From the NCBI GenBank assembly GCA_030674185.1, contig JAPXFY010000015.1, positions 23,194,986-23,258,985 on the forward strand: a stretch of DNA of 64,000 nucleotides, given 5' to 3'. Positions within the stretch are counted from its first letter, which is position 1. Each line of letters begins with the position of its first letter. The notes beneath the pieces are model-generated. The model had not been told where the DNA came from. It did no database searches and saw only the letters and a program-made list of their open reading frames with translations. This document shows, piece by piece, positions 53,798 through 63,300 of the stretch. A program made the position numbers and the translations under genes. The DNA comes from Monoplex corrugatus (taxonomy: Eukaryota; Mollusca; Gastropoda; Littorinimorpha; Ranellidae).

Positions 53798-54118
53798 TCA
53801 TAACAATCTGCCAACAGGGGATCTGAGAATCAACTGGACTACCGAAATGATATCATTATTTTTGTTGTAAAGGATATCTCTAGAGTCAGTACATGAAAAA
53901 TCGAGATTGTTATTTCTATATGTCGTAAGTAAGATAGGACATTCAAAGAGCAGATGGTGGACAGATAATGCTTTTGAACAAATACATACATTCTGTGTAT
54001 ATTTTGTTTTCCAAGAGTTAAGCCTTAGTTTGAATATCAAGGACGCTAGCTGTCTGGGGCAGTTGGGTATCAGGCTTTGAGTATTGGAAAAATGTGTATA
54101 AAGTGAACATTCTAACAC
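53798..54118 (-). CDS. I-like LINE C-terminal Cys/His tail
   Basis: A 106-residue frame with LIFKLRLNSWKTKYTQNVCI, then CSKALSVHHLLFECPIL, the C-x-C...H...C pattern usual after RNase H in I-like elements. It is out of frame with the RNase H piece, so one indel separates them. Confidence 0.75.
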   Translation of the reverse strand: MLECSLYTHFSNTQSLIPNCPRQLASLIFKLRLNSWKTKYTQNVCICSKALSVHHLLFECPILLTTYRNNNLDFSCTDSRDILYNKNNDIISVVQLILRSPVGRLL

Positions 54119-54173
54119 AGAACCAAGTTCATGAACTGACAGTCATATGTTATGGAAAGTTACGGTATTTGCA

Positions 54174-55097
54174 TTATTTTGCTAATTTGTCCGAAACTTC
54201 ATTCCAATACAGTCCACAATGTGACGGAACCCAGCAAAAATTTATACCAACACCACTGGATGAAATACAATGTATCAAATGTTTGATCTCAAATATAATG
54301 TCATTTCGTACTCGTATTACATTTTCTGTTTGTTTCAAGCTACGTAACACTGATTTAGAATCAACACACAACAGTATATTGCAGATATCGTATGAGAGGC
54401 TATTAATATAGTTAAGAGCCATCAATATTGCATATACTTCTGATGTAAAAATAGAGAAGCCTTTACCTATGTAAAAAGATTTTTGTACCTTTAAGGCAGG
54501 AATGACGAATCCAGCTCTGCTATCAGCTGTATCTAAAACAGACCCGTCTGTGAAAAAATTTAGGTGATAAGGATAATATGTGTTTAAATTAGATTTGACT
54601 TCTGATACTAGAATATTTATTTCTTCTGTTTTATTGAGATTTATGTAGTCTATGTTAAAGTTAGCTTTTTCAAGTTCCCAGGAAGGTATGGATGGAATAA
54701 GAGGCATTACTGGAATGTTATTTATATCAATATTGTTTTTGCTCAGGAGAACTTCTGCTAAATTTCGTATAGGTTGAAGAATATGCACCTTTCGAGCTTT
54801 CTGAGGATAGTCAGTTTCCGAGGTGTATAGTAATTCATCCTTAACTGAGTTCTTTACGGCCAGAGCTCTAATAACATACTTTGTCACCGCTAATTCACGT
54901 TGATCTGTAAGCGGTAATATGTTACTTTCTTTATAAGTCTTCATTGTGTTTGTATGAACGGGCACACCAAGAGCCAATTTAATAACTTTGCTGTCTACAC
55001 TCTGTAATTTTTTTAAGAGTGTATTCAAGGCAGTAAAATATACCTCTTTTCCATAGAGCAATTTCGATCGAACTAAAGAAATCGCTAGGTGTAACAT
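54174..55097 (-). CDS. I-like LINE RT C-terminus plus RNase H, 307-residue frame
   Basis: Residues 1-170 are the RT thumb/connection (LAISLVRSKLLYGKEVYFTA). RNase H follows with all expected acidic residues in place: FFTDGS (Asp184), TSEVYAIL (Glu220), LCVDSKSVL (Asp246), and WVPSHCGLYWNEVSDKLAK (His293, Asp303). RNase H removes the RNA strand during second-strand synthesis. The frame closes with TAA right after the domain. A separate frame at 53798-54118 supplies the downstream Cys/His tail. Confidence 0.88.
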   Translation of the reverse strand: MLHLAISLVRSKLLYGKEVYFTALNTLLKKLQSVDSKVIKLALGVPVHTNTMKTYKESNILPLTDQRELAVTKYVIRALAVKNSVKDELLYTSETDYPQKARKVHILQPIRNLAEVLLSKNNIDINNIPVMPLIPSIPSWELEKANFNIDYINLNKTEEINILVSEVKSNLNTYYPYHLNFFTDGSVLDTADSRAGFVIPALKVQKSFYIGKGFSIFTSEVYAILMALNYINSLSYDICNILLCVDSKSVLRSLKQTENVIRVRNDIIFEIKHLIHCISSSGVGINFCWVPSHCGLYWNEVSDKLAK

Positions 55098-55215
55098 AGT
55101 TTGAGTGTCTTGGCTCCAGGATTGTCTGTTGACTATTTTTAAGAAGTTCAGTCTTTTGTTTGCTTTTGTAATTAGATATTCGATGTCTCCAATTCAACTT
55201 TCGTGTTAAGTACAC

Positions 55216-55455
55216 TCATAGAAATTTAACGGTGGACTTATAAGCAAGTGGCTTACTGTCCAGCGATAACGTAGGGAGAGTTTTAGGGTTTTCACCATTG
55301 TTAAAAAGCATAAGATAAGTCTTTTCACTCGATAACTTCAGACCATTGTCTTTCATGTAATTACTCAGGTTATCAAGATCACATTGGTAGAGCTTTTGTA
55401 CATGATGAATGATGAGTACACGCGTTGGTTTGATTCTTTTATTGAGAGTTGGCAC
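55216..55455 (-). pseudogene. I-like LINE RT thumb segment
   Basis: LYQCDLDNLSNYMKDNGLKL then SSEKTYLMLF, and a VKFL end continued one frame over by YLTRKLNWRHRI. This is the block directly after the YADD motif in LINE RTs. Confidence 0.7.
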
Positions 55456-57524
55456 CTTTTAAATGTTGTTATTGTTATCATCACTAATATTATTATTGTT
55501 ATTAAATCAAAATGGAAAACAAGAAACAATGAAATATCTCAAAAACACCCCCTTTGTTGAAACCATGACACAGAGACTGCCTGGACGAAAACGTACTGCT
55601 GTAAAAGCCTGGCAAAAATACAGAAGAAGACATCAGTCAGACCATTATAGTACTAGAAAAATGGACGAGTATAAAGAAAATATGGACGATAAAACATAGC
55701 GGTTCGAATCAAAGCTCAGGTAACTAAAGACAATAAATGGAAACTGTTATGGAAAAGACTCAGTGCCGATAGAACACAAACACAATTCTGGCAGGTCTGT
55801 CAAAAATGGAAGGGAAAATCACTAACACCACGACACCTGATATCATGAACACTGATGGAATCATATTCAGAACAAACGAAGAGAAAGGACAAGCCCTACT
55901 TCATAGTTTCATACAACAGAGTGACCAGAAAAACCTTGAAGAAAAAAGAACATTCATTGAAGACTTAAATAAAAAAAATTGACACGAACCAGACTAGATG
56001 ATGAAATAACTGAACAAAAAAAATGTATGAAGCACTTGCACAGTGCAGAAAAGACAGCCTCTGGTCTAGACAAGATTTCATACTTCGGCATCGCAAGGCT
56101 GTCTGAACACGACAAATCTGAATTATAGACTCTCTGTCAAGATAGTTTTGAGAAAGGTCATGTTCCTGAGGACCAGACACACAAGCTTCATAAAAGCCAA
56201 ACCAGGTACAGATCATCATAGACTAAACGGCTGTTGCATACTGACTATACAGAACGTAATTGGGAAACTGATGGAAAACATAATACAAAGTTAGAAACTT
56301 AGAAGACAAAAATATACTCAACTAATCAAGGAGGCTTGAGGACAGGAAAAAGTACAAGGAAAATGCAGCCGTCTTTGCTCACAAAGTCTGCGAAGGTTTT
56401 CAGAACAAAGAAGAAACCCTGGCTGTAGCTATTGACCTGGAAGATGTGTACAATGAAATACATTCATATTGCACATGGAACTACTTCAGCGAAATGGCGT
56501 CAACATGACAGTCACAAAGCAGGTTGCTACACTCCAACATCGAATAGTAATCCTATGACTTGGAAACTTGCGTTCAGCACCACAAAAACTCTCCATGGGA
56601 TTCCCTCAAGGATCGCTACTTTCTCCTGCTCTATATACAAAAGGACTTGCTGACTTAAAGAAGAACGGATCAGCCCGAATATAATCACCTTTATAATGAC
56701 GGACTCATCTACAAGAAAGGAAAAAATGCACTGGAAAGAAACAAAGCAGTCCAAGAACAGTCAAACAACTTAGATCAGTAGTATCAAGAAACTGGATAGG
56801 CAATCAACCTAACCAAAGCACAAGCACTGTTCTGCACCCGTGATAACAAAGGAACCAGTAAAACATTCCACCAGTTCAGAGGAACCAAGATCGAGCAAGC
56901 AAACAACTTATGCTACCTTGGCATCTGATTTCATAGAATGCTAACCTTCAGAAAACATGTGGAAACTACTACACGCAAATGTAAAAAGGGTCTTTCAATC
57001 CAGAAAACAATGGTCACTAAAGGCATTGAACAATGTCATCTTTTACAGCTATACCAAGCTGTAATACTGAGTGTAATCGATTATGAACTGGGCCTATCAC
57101 AAACAAACCTGTTAAAACTAGACAGATTACAAAACGAAGTAATGACTAAATGAGAGTGATCCTCAGAATCACAACAGACACACGTGCTTGATCTTCCTTC
57201 AGTATAGTCGACATAAAATAGAACAAGTGAAGGCATATTTCAGGGCATTGGAAAACCCAGAAAACTCATTCCAGAGATGGTTGGAACAGTGAAAGGCAAT
57301 AGACTCCAATGTGGAAAATCATGGATGGGACAGCATGTATGTCAACTGACAAAAGTACAAAGGAATGGGAAGTACCTCCAAACCATTGCAAACACCTATA
57401 CAAATATATACTTACGTTCAAATATTAGATAGCATAATAACATATCAGGCATCAAACGAATCAATCAAATTCGCATATTGTCTCTTGGCATATTTATCAC
57501 AGTTTGTACGGTACTAATACTGAT

Positions 57525-58165
57525 CGAATTCAAGTCATCGTTCAAATCGGCTCTCAACGTGAGCGTTCTCGCTTGCCCTTGTCGTCGAAGTCGATCAGGA
57601 GCATGCCGAGTGGCGACTGTGACCTATTTTGCATCCGGAGAACGTGGCCAATGAGTCGAAGTCTCCGTTTGCGTAGTGTGACGCTGAGACGAGAGAGCTT
57701 CGACTGGTTGTAGAGCTTGTCTGTCGAGAGTCGGTCTGGGTAGAAGACGCCAAGTGCTGCTCGTACCATTCTTCGATGCCTGCTGTCTATCGTGTTAGAG
57801 AGTGTAGTGTCAGCGGGAGGCATTCCATGCCATAGCACAGAATGCTCTCAACTGCACTTCGGAAGAGGCGAATCTTTACCCGATCATCGGCTTTCGAGTG
57901 AAGATGGGTTTCAGCTTGTTCATCGCGGCCCAGGCCTGACCGAAACGCTCGTCGACAACAGTGGAACGGGAGGATGTGCTCACTCCAAGGTATTTGAAGT
58001 CGCTACACTGCTCGACTTGTTCATCGCACTGGAAGTTGATGGGCCGAGGCGGGCTGTCGTATCCAAGGTACAGAACCTGTCTCTGTTGGCATTGCTCTCA
58101 AACTGTCACAAATCGATGAAAGAAGGGAGAGGGAATGATCGTGCACGTCTGACGCATAGGCTTTA
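57525..58165 (-). mobile_element. LINE fragment inserted in the Ingi-like element
   Basis: The minus frame 57838-57554 reads SRHRRMVRAALGVFYPDRLS and RLSVTLRKRRLRLIGHVLRM, then SPLGMLLIDFDDKGKRERSR. This is the C-terminal block of an EN/RT LINE. Upstream (58165-57840) a FKYLGV-like segment is visible. The insert is absent from the RT-RNase H continuity of the host LINE. Confidence 0.75.
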
Positions 58166-58414
58166 AACATCATCTTCATACTAAAAATCAAGGGAAAAAC
58201 ACTTGGATTGCGAATGGCCAGAAGGGAAAGCAGTGGTAGAAATGCAACTCTTCATGGAGCAACTCAGTTGGAACCCCAAAGAGGTAATCATATACATGGT
58301 TAGCTCAGTTGCCAGTAACAAATTTGGATAGGGCCTCACCGTCAAACAATGGAAATACCATACATGAAGAAAACATTACATATGATATCACAACCTCCAG
58401 TCTAATGATGGAAA

Positions 58415-58678
58415 TTGAGGCAGTCACGCATGCACTCCAGTGATTATTTTCACAGGGAAAGAAGACAAGCCTTTATCCTGACTGACTCAATGAACCTAAT
58501 TCAAAAAGTGACAAATGGAGTAGGAACCCCAGACTGGCACAAAGCAATAAGCAGTATTGACCTACAAAATCTCGAGTTGATCTACTGCCTCGGACACGCT
58601 GATGTTGGGAAAATGAATGTGCTGACAAACTTGCAGGCAATGCCACTACAAGAAAAGTGTCCATCTTGGAAAGATTGA
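58415..58678 (+). pseudogene. Ingi/Nimb-like LINE RNase H remnant
   Basis: QAFILTDSMNLIQKVTNGVG then SIDLQNLELIYCLGHADVGK retains the DSM and GHA motifs. The first Asp block (YTDGSV-like) is one frame over near 58290. Confidence 0.65.
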
Positions 58679-59759
58679 AGGCCTTAGAGGCTTACGATCG
58701 TACCTTCGCGATCATAACTTGAGTCATCATACCATTGAACATCTTATTCGAAAAGGAATAGATAGAGGAAGTGGCCGAAAATCTACTGTGAAAGGAAAAA
58801 CTTGAGCTATCAATAATCAGACTAAAAACATCTCAAACCTAACACTGCGCGAACACTTACATTGTGGAATGGAAAGCGTTTAGGCTTTTCCTGAAACAGA
58901 GGTAAAGGAAAAGTGAACAAAGGGAAAAGACAACGAGCAAACAACGGGCAAATTTGTCACAGTGTTTGAGGCCTGTTTGTTGATTGTTGTCTGTATGTGA
59001 TTGAGTTTGTCATGATATTTGTCTACTTTTTGTTTTGTTTTTATCTTCTTTTGCATAGATGTTGGTTGGGTGTGTATGTATATGTGTATGTCATATGTGT
59101 TTTATTTTTTCCATTTTTATCGGCCATCATGGTTTGTGGGTATGAATGTGTATGTACAAATGCGTGTGTGTATATTTACTTTTATTTGTTATTTCTCCTT
59201 TTTTGATTGTGTATTTATTTACCTATTCCTCGATGTATTTAAATATTTATGCATTCATTAATTTCTCTTTATATACATACATACATATATATTAAAATAT
59301 AGTTATTTAGTTACCTATTTCTTTTTTCCTTTCCTCGGAAGTGGACAATAGGCTGGAGGGACTATGATTAAAGAAATATTATCTTCATCTTGTTGATAGG
59401 CAGTGGAGGATCTATGTATTGATTGGGGGAGGGGCTTTCTTTGATATGAGACAAGGTTATACTTTGTGGTTAGTTGTGTCTTGATTCAGTCCTTTTTTTT
59501 ATTTATTTACGGTAATTCATTTATTCATTCTTTTCTTTGAAGATAAAATCCACAGGTACACACGTCTTTTCAATGTAAACCAAGATTGTTCCAATGATAG
59601 ATTAATACAATACTAATACCGTATAAGATACAAAACCCATGGGCTAGGTATGACCTGAGGACCTGGCCAGTTCATGGGTTTATGTGCAGGCTTAAGGCTT
59701 GTGTCATGATCATTCTGAATCTTCCTTAATCATTATTGTGTTATCTTAATATGGATATT

Positions 59760-59965
59760 GTGTGTGTGTGTGGTGTGTGTGTGTGGTGTGTGTGTGTGTG
59801 TGTGTGGTGGTGTGTGTGTGTTGTGTGTGTGTGTGTGTGTGTGCAGGCAGTGCTTGTGTGTGTACATGTATGTGTGTGTGTGTGTGTGTGTGTGTTGTGG
59901 TGTGTGGTGTGTGTGTTGTGTGTGTCGTCATGCGCTTGTGTGTGTATGTGTGTGTATGTGTGTAC
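59760..59965. repeat. (TG)n microsatellite, interrupted
   Basis: TG with GGTG, GCAGGCAG, TACATG and CGTCATGCG interruptions. Confidence 0.95.
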
Positions 59966-60534
59966 ATGTAGATAAGGCGGTGTTGCAAAAAGCCTGAATT
60001 GCTTTTTATTTTAGTAAGAGTTTGTTAAACCTGATGATGTCACTTGAAACGTGTTTTAATAACAAATGGTTTTTGTGTGTTGTAATATTTTACAATTAAT
60101 TTTTAGCACATAATTATGGCTGACTTGTGTCTTAGTTTTAAGTACTTGTGAAAATGTTGTGTGTGTGTGTGTGCCGCGCCGCTGTGTGTGTGTGTTATGA
60201 GCTATGTGGATGAAGTTTGTAATTTCCAAATTGGGATTGATGAAGTAAGCTTAGTATTGTATTGTATTGTCTTATGGCATGGTTAATTTGGATTCTTTTA
60301 TCATGTCATCAGTGGTGTTTAAACACATGTAATAATCTTAGCGCTGTAAAGCTGTCTTCAGATGGTTGAAAATGAAACGGTTAGGCTGCTCTGTCTTGGA
60401 CATCATCTCTGTGTCATTACACGCTATCTCCCATTTTCGTCCCTCCAACTCACTTCTGTATCTATCGGACTTGACTTCGTCATAAGAGCGGGCTATGAAG
60501 AGCCACAAAACTAGGCAATATTTGTCACAACATA
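59966..60534. other. M13 intron 4, no recognisable gene
   Basis: A short TG tract with a CCGCGCCGC core lies at 60158-60194; otherwise nothing. Confidence 0.5.
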
Positions 60535-60665
60535 AGAACGGGGATGGTATTGATGGTGCTATGGGGTTCCATTGTGTATTGCAACTTCGCGACTGGGCTT
60601 CCTTTCATAATATATCATGGTGTCAGTCTGACAGATACAGATATCTGTGGTGTTAGAAAATTTTA
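60535..60665. repeat. Interspersed repeat R3, weak third copy
   Basis: GGGATGGTATTGATGGTGCT, CATAATATATCATGGTGTCA and GACAGATACAGATATCTG follow the order of the other two copies with lower similarity. Confidence 0.35.
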
Positions 60666-60898
60666 GCAATATCAAGAACATTTTAGTAATATCAATGAAG
60701 AATAAATGACAATGGATGTGACTCAATTGTATGATCCTGAGCTTTGAAATGGGCCCAAAATACAGTCAGCTTTCGGTAGGACTCGTAGCTGGTTGAGGCT
60801 GAAACAGTCATAGTGACATGGACTGATGGGATTCGATTTTATAACCTTCTAGTCGTTCGTCCATTATATTATATGACTGGTGTGTTTGTTGTGTTCAG

Positions 60899-61083
60899 AT
60901 ATCTCGGTTACTTTTTCAACCTGGGGCCCAGCAGTACCTGCAGAAAGGACGTAACTCTACGGAGGTGTTGGGTTACGAAGAATGGGAACGACAGGTGGCA
61001 ATGCATGTACTGGATTTGTCCCCTTCCCTCGAATTCAAAAGTCCATTAGCGACATCATTGAATATGAAATTGAGCTTGCCAAG
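60899..61083 (+). CDS. M13 metallopeptidase (neprilysin/ECE-like), exon with apparent 1-base deletion
   Basis: The first part reads LLFQPGAQQYLQKGRNSTEV then LGYEEWERQVAMHVLDLS. This is the M13 region after the substrate-loop motif, where a Y-Y-L...V-L-x-x-Y pattern is usual. The second part, in another frame, reads SISDIIEYEIELAK, the family's strongly conserved helix. The shift maps to the pyrimidine run 61019-61030, and one additional C would restore a single frame. The acceptor is TGTTGTGTTCAG ending at 60898 and the donor is AAG|GTCAGC, a non-optimal site. The 185-base length is again one short of a multiple of three. The gene continues off the right end, so the catalytic HExxH motif is not in the window. 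Confidence 0.8.
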
Positions 61084-61113
61084 GTCAGCTGATCCTGTCT
61101 GTCTGTCTGTCTG

Positions 61114-61125
61114 GAGTGTGTGTAA

Positions 61126-61158
<33 letters not shown>

Positions 61159-61239
61159 CGGCACGCGTGCATGGTGGTGGTGTGTGTGTGTATGTAATAC
61201 AGAGAGAGCGTGTGTGTGTGCGTGCGTGCGTGCGTGCGT

Positions 61240-61295
<56 letters not shown>

Positions 61296-61304
61296 TTGTG
61301 CGTG
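61114..61304. repeat. (TG)n microsatellite downstream of M13 exon donor
   Basis: Begins about 30 bases after the donor at 61084, includes (CTGT)n, GCGCGCGCGGCACGCGTGC and (GCGT)n sections. Confidence 0.95.
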
Positions 61305-61554
61305 GTGTGCTTTTGCACATCTGAGGTTGCTTGTTTTCCATGTTTTTAAAAAATGATGATTTGTTTTCCATTTTTGTTAAGTTCACACAGTTTGTTGATT
61401 GATAGTACAATGATTATGATGATGATGATGACAACATTTACAACTACCATTGTATTTGGGCAGTGGTGTTTACAAAGTTGTTGAACATAAACTAGAAGGC
61501 AAGTAATTATAAGCAAGGGACTAAACGTGTCCCTTGTCTTAAAACTTAACATTT

Positions 61555-62378
61555 GAACAATGACGATGCTTACTCACCTAAGGCCCATATTGCATTGACA
61601 TTTAGGGCAGCAGCGAACATCATTTCTTTTTGTTCTGGGTCTGTTTCAGGCTTTAATTTTAAAGTCTCCTGTTTGTCACCAGGTGTTTCTGGGACATCCT
61701 CCATTGTGTCTTCCTTCTTGTGTTCAGTAAAGGGTAGTCCGTGTGATGATATCCAACTCTCTTCGGATGATGCAACTTATCCATCTTTATATTCTTTTCA
61801 TGATGGTTATGCCCATACGTAAGAAGTAGTTGTTTGAAGATGGTATTGGGCTAGAAGACTGGTATGATTTTTTGGAGGTCCTTTGTGGGAAGATTGATAA
61901 CTTGGTACAGTCACTTTCTGTCATCATTCAACATTCTGAGTCAAAATGTAGGATGGCACTGGAACGATCTCAGCTTAATGTTGGTGCTCTGTTGGGGGAG
62001 GGGGACCTCCACACATTGTTTAGCACTTTGAAGGTATTTCTGGCTTGCTCCTACTCTTGATGTCACTGGCTGCTTTCAGTTGTGGGTAGGTCTGTTCCAT
62101 CTACTTGGATTGGTGAGGGCCTGGAGATGTTCACTTGTTGAGCAGAGTTGTTGAGATGTTTTCTCCTGCCTATATCAGTGCGTTTTGGACCAGTACCAGG
62201 TCGTCCGAAAGTCAGGATTTCCCTGACTTTTAAAGTGTCAGAAAGAGATTGCATCAAATGCCTTTTGGCTGATTCTTATTCCTTCGTCTTATCACCCAGT
62301 CTATGGCATTGTTGAAGAGCAATGCTGACTACACATGTCTTTGTCTTGTTCTTGTCTTCCCTTTGTAATTGCTTTTGT
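61555..62378 (-). mobile_element. Old EN/RT LINE, 3' half (split by a family A insertion)
   Basis: On the minus strand, a NISRPSPIQVDGTDLPTTES block (RT thumb) is followed by ARNTFKVLNNVWRSPS-like, TKLSIFPQRTSKK-like, a CIIRRELDIITRTTLY block and GGCPRNTW. Several frameshifts. Its RT core continues at 63089-63300. Confidence 0.65.
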
Positions 62379-62389
62379 TATTTCCTACT
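62379..62389. repeat. Target-site duplication, left copy
   Basis: TATTTCCTACT, identical to 63078-63088. Confidence 0.85.
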
Positions 62390-63077
62390 CATCATCATCA
62401 TCAAGTGCCTTGCCACATGGCATTGGCGATCATGGCCTTCCATCTGTTTCTATCCCTTGTTGCCGTAAGCATATCTTCCACCCTCTCTGTCTTCAGCCAC
62501 TCTGCAAGTCCGTCCAATATTTTTCCCTGGGTCTACCTGGTGCTCTCTTTCCCTCCAGCTTTCCTGTTGTGACCAGGTGCTCTAATTCCCCTTTCCTCAT
62601 AAAATGGCCTGTAAATGTTGCCGGTCTTTTCCTAATCTTCCTTCTAAATGATAATCTTGTGTCTTCCTCCATCAAGACAGTCTCGTTTGTTTTCTTTGCT
62701 GTCCGTGGAACTCTCAACATTCTTCTTAGAAACCACATCTCAGCTGCCTCAATCTTGTTCTGGCTTTGCTTGTTGACCGACCACGCCTCACAACCGCATA
62801 ACATTATCGTTCTGTATAACATCCAAGAACTCTTTTCCTGATGTTAATTGATAAGATTTATTTCATCTTCTTGAATGCTGTTTTGGCTTGGCCGATTCTG
62901 CTGGCTATTTCTGATGTGCATCTGCCTTCTGGTGAAATGATCGTTCCCAGATATTTAAACTTATCAACCTGTCTCAAGGTTGTGCCGTTTCCTGTTATTT
63001 TGCATGAGAGGATTTCATGTTCTTTACTGATCACCATGACTTCAGTCTTCTTGCTGTTTATTTCCAACCCCTTACCG
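62390..63077 (-). mobile_element. RTE-like LINE family A, 5'-truncated nested copy
   Basis: The minus strand begins at a point corresponding to 39555 of the full copy (KGLEINSKKTEVMVIS) and runs through DKFKYLGTIISPEGRCTSEI and WFLRRMLRVPRTAKKTNET. It continues with RKIRKRPATFTGHFMRKGE and GKRAPGRPREKYW to a CATCATCATCATC tail at the left. An 11-base duplication bounds it exactly. Confidence 0.92.
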
Positions 63078-63088
63078 TATTTCCTACT
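63078..63088. repeat. Target-site duplication, right copy
   Basis: TATTTCCTACT, identical to 62379-62389. Confidence 0.85.
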
Positions 63089-63300
63089 GTACATGTGAAA
63101 TTGGTGTAAAAGCTTTTAATGAAGAGGACGATGCACAGTCAGTTTCTGTGTGCACAAAGTAGACGCCATAGACTGTCCCTGTGTATGCTGTCAAAAGCCT
63201 TCTCAAAGTCTACAGATTTGATGTAGATTTGTCTCCACCGTTGTTCGAAATTTTGTAGAATGCATATTTGGTCAGTACATCCTGTTTACTTTTTGGAAAT
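63089..63300 (-). mobile_element. Old EN/RT LINE, RT motif A segment
   Basis: The complement reads IYIKSVDFEKAFDSIHRDSL then WRLL, RT motif A with its Asp. It is the upstream part of the element at 61555-62378. Confidence 0.7.

Larger units (their letters stand above)
53484..55455 (-). mobile_element. I-like LINE with RNase H, 3' half
   Basis: The minus strand reads RT end, RNase H, a zinc-knuckle tail, then a 3' UTR containing an AC/TG microsatellite (53536-53648). It ends AATAAAGATTCC with a (ATTCC)n tail at 53484-53504. It is 5'-truncated within RT. Only a few frame slips are present, so it is fairly young. Confidence 0.85.
55480..59390 (+). mobile_element. Ingi/Nimb-like LINE, decayed, split by another LINE
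   Basis: RT pieces run in order. They are a linker (EALAQCRKDS), a KIS-type finger region and CRILTIQNVIGKLMEN-like residues. ENAAVFAHKVCEGFQNKEE then leads to motif A VAIDLEDVYNEIH, and a PQGSLLSPALY-like motif B lies near 56600. RNase H follows at 58290-58670 with LTDSMNLIQKV and YCLGHADVGKMNVL. A minus-strand LINE piece interrupts it at 57525-58165. The last part to about 59390 may be its 3' UTR. Many stops. Confidence 0.75.
28846..61083 (+). other. Span of the M13 peptidase gene fragment with LINE-filled introns
   Basis: Five exons spread over 32 kb; introns are about 7.7, 7.4, 4.9 and 11.5 kb. Exons 1-3 leave phase 1 and exons 4-5 leave phase 0, consistent throughout. The introns contain RTE, CR1/L2 and I-like LINEs, a Penelope-like element, SINEs and TG/AC/ATC repeats on both strands. 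No other host gene could be recognised in the window. Confidence 0.75.

Noticed and set aside
61571..61760. Apparent minus-strand exon with a GTGAGTA donor and a clean frame (DTMEDVPETPG...)
   Set aside because: A different frame of the same DNA matches a LINE C-terminus (GGCPRNTW and ITRTTLY blocks), which explains the region better.
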